NCBI GenBank assembly: GCA_905182985.1
Contig: CAJJDN010000050.1
Span: 1-64,000 of the forward strand
Origin: Paramecium sonneborni
Lineage: Eukaryota; Ciliophora; Oligohymenophorea; Peniculida; Parameciidae
Direction: 5' to 3'
DNA: 64,000 bases
Positions 58,801 through 64,000 of this stretch are shown one piece after another (the stretch's first letter is position 1; each line of letters starts with the position of its first letter). The notes beneath the pieces are model-generated. The model had not been told where the DNA came from. It ran no database searches and saw nothing but the letters and a program-made list of their open reading frames with translations. Made by a program: the position numbers and the translations under genes.

Positions 58801-59463
58801 TTCTTTAGAATCAATATATCCATATTATTTAAGTGATTATTAACGATATAAATAATGATTTAAATAATTAGGGGAGAAATCACTGTAGTAATCCATTTGA
58901 TGAGACTTGCTTATAAATATAAATTGATACTTTAATTTTTAATTAAAAATTGTATACTTACTCCATTAATTAATCTTTAAGTTCACATATAACTTATTTA
59001 CTTTGAATTTTTAATGTTGTCATTTAAACCATTCTTAAATCAAATGTAATTCTGGATGAATTTGCTTTAGTAGATTCAAGAAATAAATCATAATGTATAG
59101 GACCATTTGCAACCTCCCACATATTTTATACTACATAAGCAAAACATTTATTTTTTTCAACACAATATACACTCTGAATAAATAAGAGTAGAATACAATT
59201 TTGAAGAATTCTTATTTTAATGTTTCCAAATCACTTTCATGAAATGATCTAAATGTTTATCTCCAATGTGGGTTAGGATTATTTTATGATATTTAAGTTT
59301 AGAAGCATTCTTAATTTGCAATTGAAAAATGAACTTTAGCCTTTTTAACAGGTATATTTTTGATTTTAATATTTGAGAAAATGATTTTGAATTTAATCAA
59401 TGGTTTTAAAGAAGCTATTTCATTTTTACCATCCTATTTCTATTTCTTTAATCCACAACCCAT
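55828..59463 (-). CDS. double-C2-domain protein with N-terminal acylation signal and long helical region
   Basis: About 1194 residues; introns 59174-59196 (ends CAG) and 58930-58957 (ends AAG). It starts MGCGLKKQK: Gly2 for N-myristoylation, Cys3 for palmitoylation, then basic residues. Residues about 20-190 form a C2-like beta-sandwich (KFKIIFSNIKIKNIPVKKAK, NPNPHWRQTF, VIYELKD-like end), and about 330-480 a second (ISWEFKVQENNPIISFDIYV then WGSSKP, WIHGQCVGRVKAEFII). The remaining about 650 residues are alpha-helical (WSGFPGYLILVKYLLLEIKH ... KTKLYDGIAVFYTLDMINDW) with an acidic tail. Probably a peripheral membrane protein. The helical part recalls large conserved proteins of unknown function; I do not assign one. 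Confidence 0.7.
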
Positions 59464-59509
59464 ATTTTATATATAAATAATTAATAAATATTAATATATA
59501 TTGAATAAT

Positions 59510-62500
59510 TCAATCTGACAATTCATCCGCATATGAGATTGCCTATTTTTTTGATTTGTTATTTCTTAATAAATCTTTAAATACATCTCCTAACATCAAT
59601 TAATTATATGGAGCATTCTATAATTCAACTCCAAATTCACTTTAATCATCTCCAATTCTTTCTAGATGTAAATTGTGATCTTGTCTTCCCAATTTATTTT
59701 ATTTTTAACAAAAACCATATATAACTACAAGAATTACAATAAAAATTAAGAATAACAATAATGATAATATTGCATAAAACCATGCCATATTATTAATTTA
59801 AATATCTTCTTCTGTCCAATAAATTTCAAATTATACCTAACAATTTGAATAAGAATTATAAGCAGTAATATTTAAAAATATAGAATGATCCTAGGATAAT
59901 CTAATATTATTCATACTTTATCATCATTAACTTAAGCAATAGGATAATACAAAAAGTATCCATTGTCAAAATATAATATTAGATCAATCAAAAAAAAAGT
60001 ACTATTTGTAATCAATAGATGTGACTTTGATGTTTTCTTTACCTTATCTTTGATTTGATACAATTATATTTTTTAAAAATGTAATTCTTCTGGATTGACT
60101 AAGTAAGGTTCCAAGATTTCTACTGGCCTTGAATAATTAAGAGTGTAGTTTCCTAAAATTTATTATATTAAAATTATACTAATGAAAAGTGAAGTATATA
60201 TTATATTAGTATTTAATTCATTGAGAAGATAAGACATTTCAACTTAAATTGATTGATATTCAAATTAATTTGATAGGCATTGGCTAATCAAATAAAATAT
60301 GGAATCATTTTAATATTAAAGTTCTATCTAAGGACGAGATAAAAAGTTATGATGACATAACATATATTAATAAAAAGTGTATTATAATTTGGCTTCGAAT
60401 GTTGTAACATTGAAAATAATCTCATAAATTTAATTATTATTTCCAACCATCAAAGTTTGAACCATATTATCATTATTCACTATATGAGGTTGAAAATGAT
60501 TCAGTGTTTGAATAAATACTGCCTTTTCAAATCTTACATACTCTTCCTATTTTAGAAAAATCAGATTTTGACCAGAACCATTTATTGGAAAGCCATCTGT
60601 TAAATTTATAACCTAAATAAATATATTTTCAGGTTGCAAGATAATTAGGTACAAATATTAAATAGACTAATATTCAATTATTGATAGAGCAAAATCTTCT
60701 GCATATTGAAATGGTTATGAATTATTTTGATTTGGATAGGAACTATTCTAAATAAATGTTATAGTCTAATTATCTGTTAAAACTATTTAGTATATTCCAA
60801 AATAACTATTTATTTATTAATATTCAGTCTTAACCATTTAATAAACTGAATGATTATAAACAAAGGGTTATAAATCACTAAAAAAACAATAACAAAACTA
60901 TTTGTCATTAGTAACAATTTTTTTTATTATCACTGAATTATTTCTTTAAACATAGGAATACTCTAAATATATAAATTATTAGGTATTTTCTCTATTTATG
61001 AAGGATATCCGACCACTTAATTTATAAAAGTATTTTAATTGGCATACTATAATCAATGCATTTACACCATTCAATTACATTTAACAGTACAAATTCTAAT
61101 CTATTTATTTTAATTAGACTATTTAAATTAATCTAATTGAACAGAGTCCTAGAAAATCATTCGAAAAGTTTTAAGTATAATTAGTTTAAGTACATGATAT
61201 GTTTATATCTGGAATTGATTTCTTTTGATAAAATAAAACATGAAAATCTGTCAATACAATTATTAAATCAGCATATTAAGCAACTATAAATAACTTAAAT
61301 TATTTACTATGTTCTATTTGCTGATTGTACAATCCTATATATATTTCATCACCCAAATCTATTATTTATGTTATTTCTCCATATAATTAAACCTCTATCA
61401 TATAATTCCCTAAGTATTTATTCATCTGTAAATATGGAGATGGAATTACTGATATATTTACTTCATTAGAATGATTATAATATACAATAGGCCCATTAAA
61501 ATAAGATTACTATTAAATTTATTATTATATTTACATCAACTAAAAAAAGATATTAATAAAATCCTCCAGTCGTTGTCAATTTATCAGAATTAATCTTCAC
61601 TTTGTAAGGTGATGAATTATTATATGCAAACGATATCTAAGTGCTTGAAAAATTATAAACTAAAGTGTAATTTCTAGCATTATTTATATAACTATTACCT
61701 ATACAGAGTTTTAGACCTTTCTGGTTAAAATACTCCAATCATCAATACAAATGGTTAATCATTGTAAAATGGAATAAATTACTTTTATAGATGAAATATA
61801 AATTCAACCTTCTAATTTAAATAATAGATTTCGAACTTCTTCTCTGTTATAATCAAAGTCAAACTAATAGATGATCCAACTACAAAAGAATCCATTAAAT
61901 TACTTATTGGATATGTTATCTAATATTAAAACAAAACCATATACTATTAATTCGTTTTTCTTCTTTTCAATCTCAATCTATTCCACTAATGATCTAGCTG
62001 TATAGTCATCCAAATTATAAACAAAATAGTATTAAAAATAATCATTATAAACATTTTTTTTCATTACTGGAACATATAAAATTAAACCAGAAATTAGAAT
62101 TTTTGTTTTATTACTTAAAATAGTACCATAATGTGGTAATCTTCTCCAAAAATTAATTTAATTTATATTTCTTATTATGTATTACAATATAATCGGAGTA
62201 AAGTTTCCATTGTAATTTTACTAACACCAAACAATTAAATATTGTTATGCTAATTTTGATTGAAAATATTTTGTAATTTCAAACCCTAAAAAATCGTTAT
62301 TCTAACATTCTTCTATATCAACAACAATATTTGTTAAAGTAGATGTAAAGTTATACAATTTAACATCCCTTGTTGAATTTATGGGTCCAGGAGTATAAAC
62401 AATAATTTTTGAATTCTAAAACAATATAAATAAGGTTTATTAATTAATATATGTGTATCTAAATGATACTATCATATTTTCAGTCTCTAAAACATTATAA

Positions 62501-64000
62501 AGTATTGCTTCAAATTATTTAAATTCTGAAAAGAAATCATTTAACTAAAATTTTAATTATAATTTACAAAAATCTCTAAAAAATAGAAATACAATTAAGT
62601 TAAGCTTGAATCAAACAGAATTGTAAAATAGAACGCTATTCTATCATTTTTTATTGGTCCTTAAAGAATATAAATTTACACAATTGAGTCATTGTTGTTA
62701 TTAGTATTCTTAATATTTTGACATTTTGTATAATCTTAAAATGATTTCATTCTTGAACAGACAACTATACTATGATTATCTTTTAAATAAATACTTACAT
62801 TGAATCTTAATATTACACAGCTATGTCATAATATTCAAATTATTTGAAATAATCTACTTGAGTAAGAAATTTGCTTAAATCTCTGTAGTTCACTTCAGTA
62901 CATTCCTAAATTTCAATATTTATTGGAAACTGCTTTTCAAAATTAGGCTAAAAAAATAGATAGGAGTATAATTATTACATATTCTTTTGCATTTATGATA
63001 CAAGTTTTATTAAAAATTATGGCTTAGTTAGAATGTGAGCTATTCTAAGATATATTATTAGACTAATAGGTAAGCAGAATCTCAACAATTCCAAAAATAT
63101 TTGAAGTGATGAGGATGTTTTTATTCACAGCACTCAACACATTAAATACTTATTGTATTTTGTTTTAATTATTTAAATTGATGAATTGATTTTACTTTAT
63201 AATAGCTTTGTGATTTTAGTAATAAGGATAAAACCTGCTAATATTGTAATTAGGAACATAATTAAAGTTTAAAAAGGGTCCCATAATCTACAGAAAGTAT
63301 ATAAAAGAAAATACCCCTTCAAATAAATCTATTGAATTTATAATTGCTTGAAATACAAATAAATCTTTGCTAATTGGACATTAAGCTAAATTTTATTATT
63401 CTTTCTCATTAAGTTTATGTCTTTGGGCAATCAATTGAAAGCTACTATCTTCTAATTTGATAAAACATAAAATTATGTATCTTGAGAAAGTTAATTTATT
63501 GTAATTTTAAGTATTATTGAATTAATCATATGCAAAATATCCACCTGAGATATTGAAAGAGATCTAAATGATAATAAAAATGATTACAATAATAGGTGCA
63601 ATTTGTTGATTGTAAGATTAGGATATATTTTGCTAACCCAACTAATAAGATACATTCATCTATCTAAATATATAAAGATAATAATTTTACTTCTGAAATA
63701 ATGTAATAACGTTGAGTTACTAAGTTAAGAAATTATATAATAAAAGGAAATTTCCAAAGTCTAAAAAATTTAAACTCTAAAAAAAACTCTGAAATTAATT
63801 GAAAGTGTTGGATTGATAATAAACAGTATTATATTCAGCGTTCAAGTAGAAAATTTTCAATATATTTTTAGTATCTTCAGATGGCTATATCGAACAGTAA
63901 ATGTTGGGTTTTGAAAAGAAAGGAGACATTTATTGAGCCTAAGGAGAATTAGTCATAATAACAGCTAAATATTGACAAGTGATTGACACATCAACCAATA
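59510..64000 (-). CDS. large type I membrane protein, C-terminal part (5' end beyond window)
   Basis: The stop TGA is at 59510-59512. The C-terminus has one TM helix (MAWFYAILSLLLFLIFIVIL then VVIYGF) followed by a cytosolic tail of about 65 residues (LERIGDDQSEFGVELQNAPY ... AISYADELSD). The rest, over 1300 codons, is an extracellular region rich in Asn-glycosylation sequons and beta strands, split by many introns of 25-31 nt (for example 27 nt near 63270-63310 and 31 nt near 62945-62975). Repeated hydrophobic-aromatic strands suggest stacked beta domains, but no cadherin, FN3 or Ig signature was certain. Likely a cell-surface adhesion or receptor protein of a ciliate-specific family. Not every exon was resolved. 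Confidence 0.65.

Noticed and set aside
1..64000. tRNA genes, CRISPR arrays, insertion sequences, telomeric C4A2/C3A3 repeats
   Set aside because: Looked for by eye on both strands; no T-loop consensus, regular spaced repeats, transposase motifs or telomere runs were found.

Overview
The window reads as a macronuclear scaffold of a Paramecium-type ciliate. Clear orthologues (RPB2, RACK1, RTEL1, mitochondrial uL3, synaptojanin, a karyopherin) stay open only if TAA and TAG encode glutamine and TGA is the sole stop. Introns are tiny (about 20-35 nt, GT...AG), intergenic gaps are mostly under 300 nt on both strands, and base composition is very AT-rich. I cannot name the species.

Layout. 1-308 is the end of a MORN-repeat gene. 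309-9323 is gene-poor: an exact 1.4-kb duplication around a single N, one secreted H-type lectin gene (4290-5564), a broken TPR gene and other coding relics. From 9324 to the end the window is densely packed. 9324-19752: RPB2, a candidate structured RNA, RACK1, a coiled-coil protein, a small unknown protein, a mitochondrial membrane protein and an FSH1-type serine hydrolase. 19844-32544: a small unknown gene, a long coiled-coil protein, a cyclic-nucleotide-type K+ channel, a two-pass Cache-like membrane protein, a synaptojanin-like phosphoinositide phosphatase with a giant polyglutamine tail, and another coiled-coil protein. 32656-43334: RTEL1-like helicase, mitochondrial uL3, a WD-repeat protein, an NT-C2/coiled-coil protein, a tandem CCCH protein and a small membrane protein. 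43490-64000: a large CHORD-like protein damaged by a second N-junction, a transportin-3-like karyopherin, three unknown or ciliate-family proteins, a myristoylation-signal double-C2 protein and a large type I membrane protein running off the window.

The genes do not form an operon or pathway; neighbours are unrelated housekeeping, signalling and cytoskeletal genes, as expected of a compact ciliate chromosome. No tRNA, rRNA, CRISPR array, insertion sequence or telomere repeat was recognised, and no promoter or terminator motif could be defended.

Two technical themes run through the annotation. First, many frames close only if introns may end in AAG rather than TAG. Second, several otherwise intact genes carry a single-base frame break, often at an A/T homopolymer; together with the two N-junction duplications this points to assembly errors. 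CDS spans below run from start to stop including introns, and gene lengths were checked by divisibility by three after intron removal.
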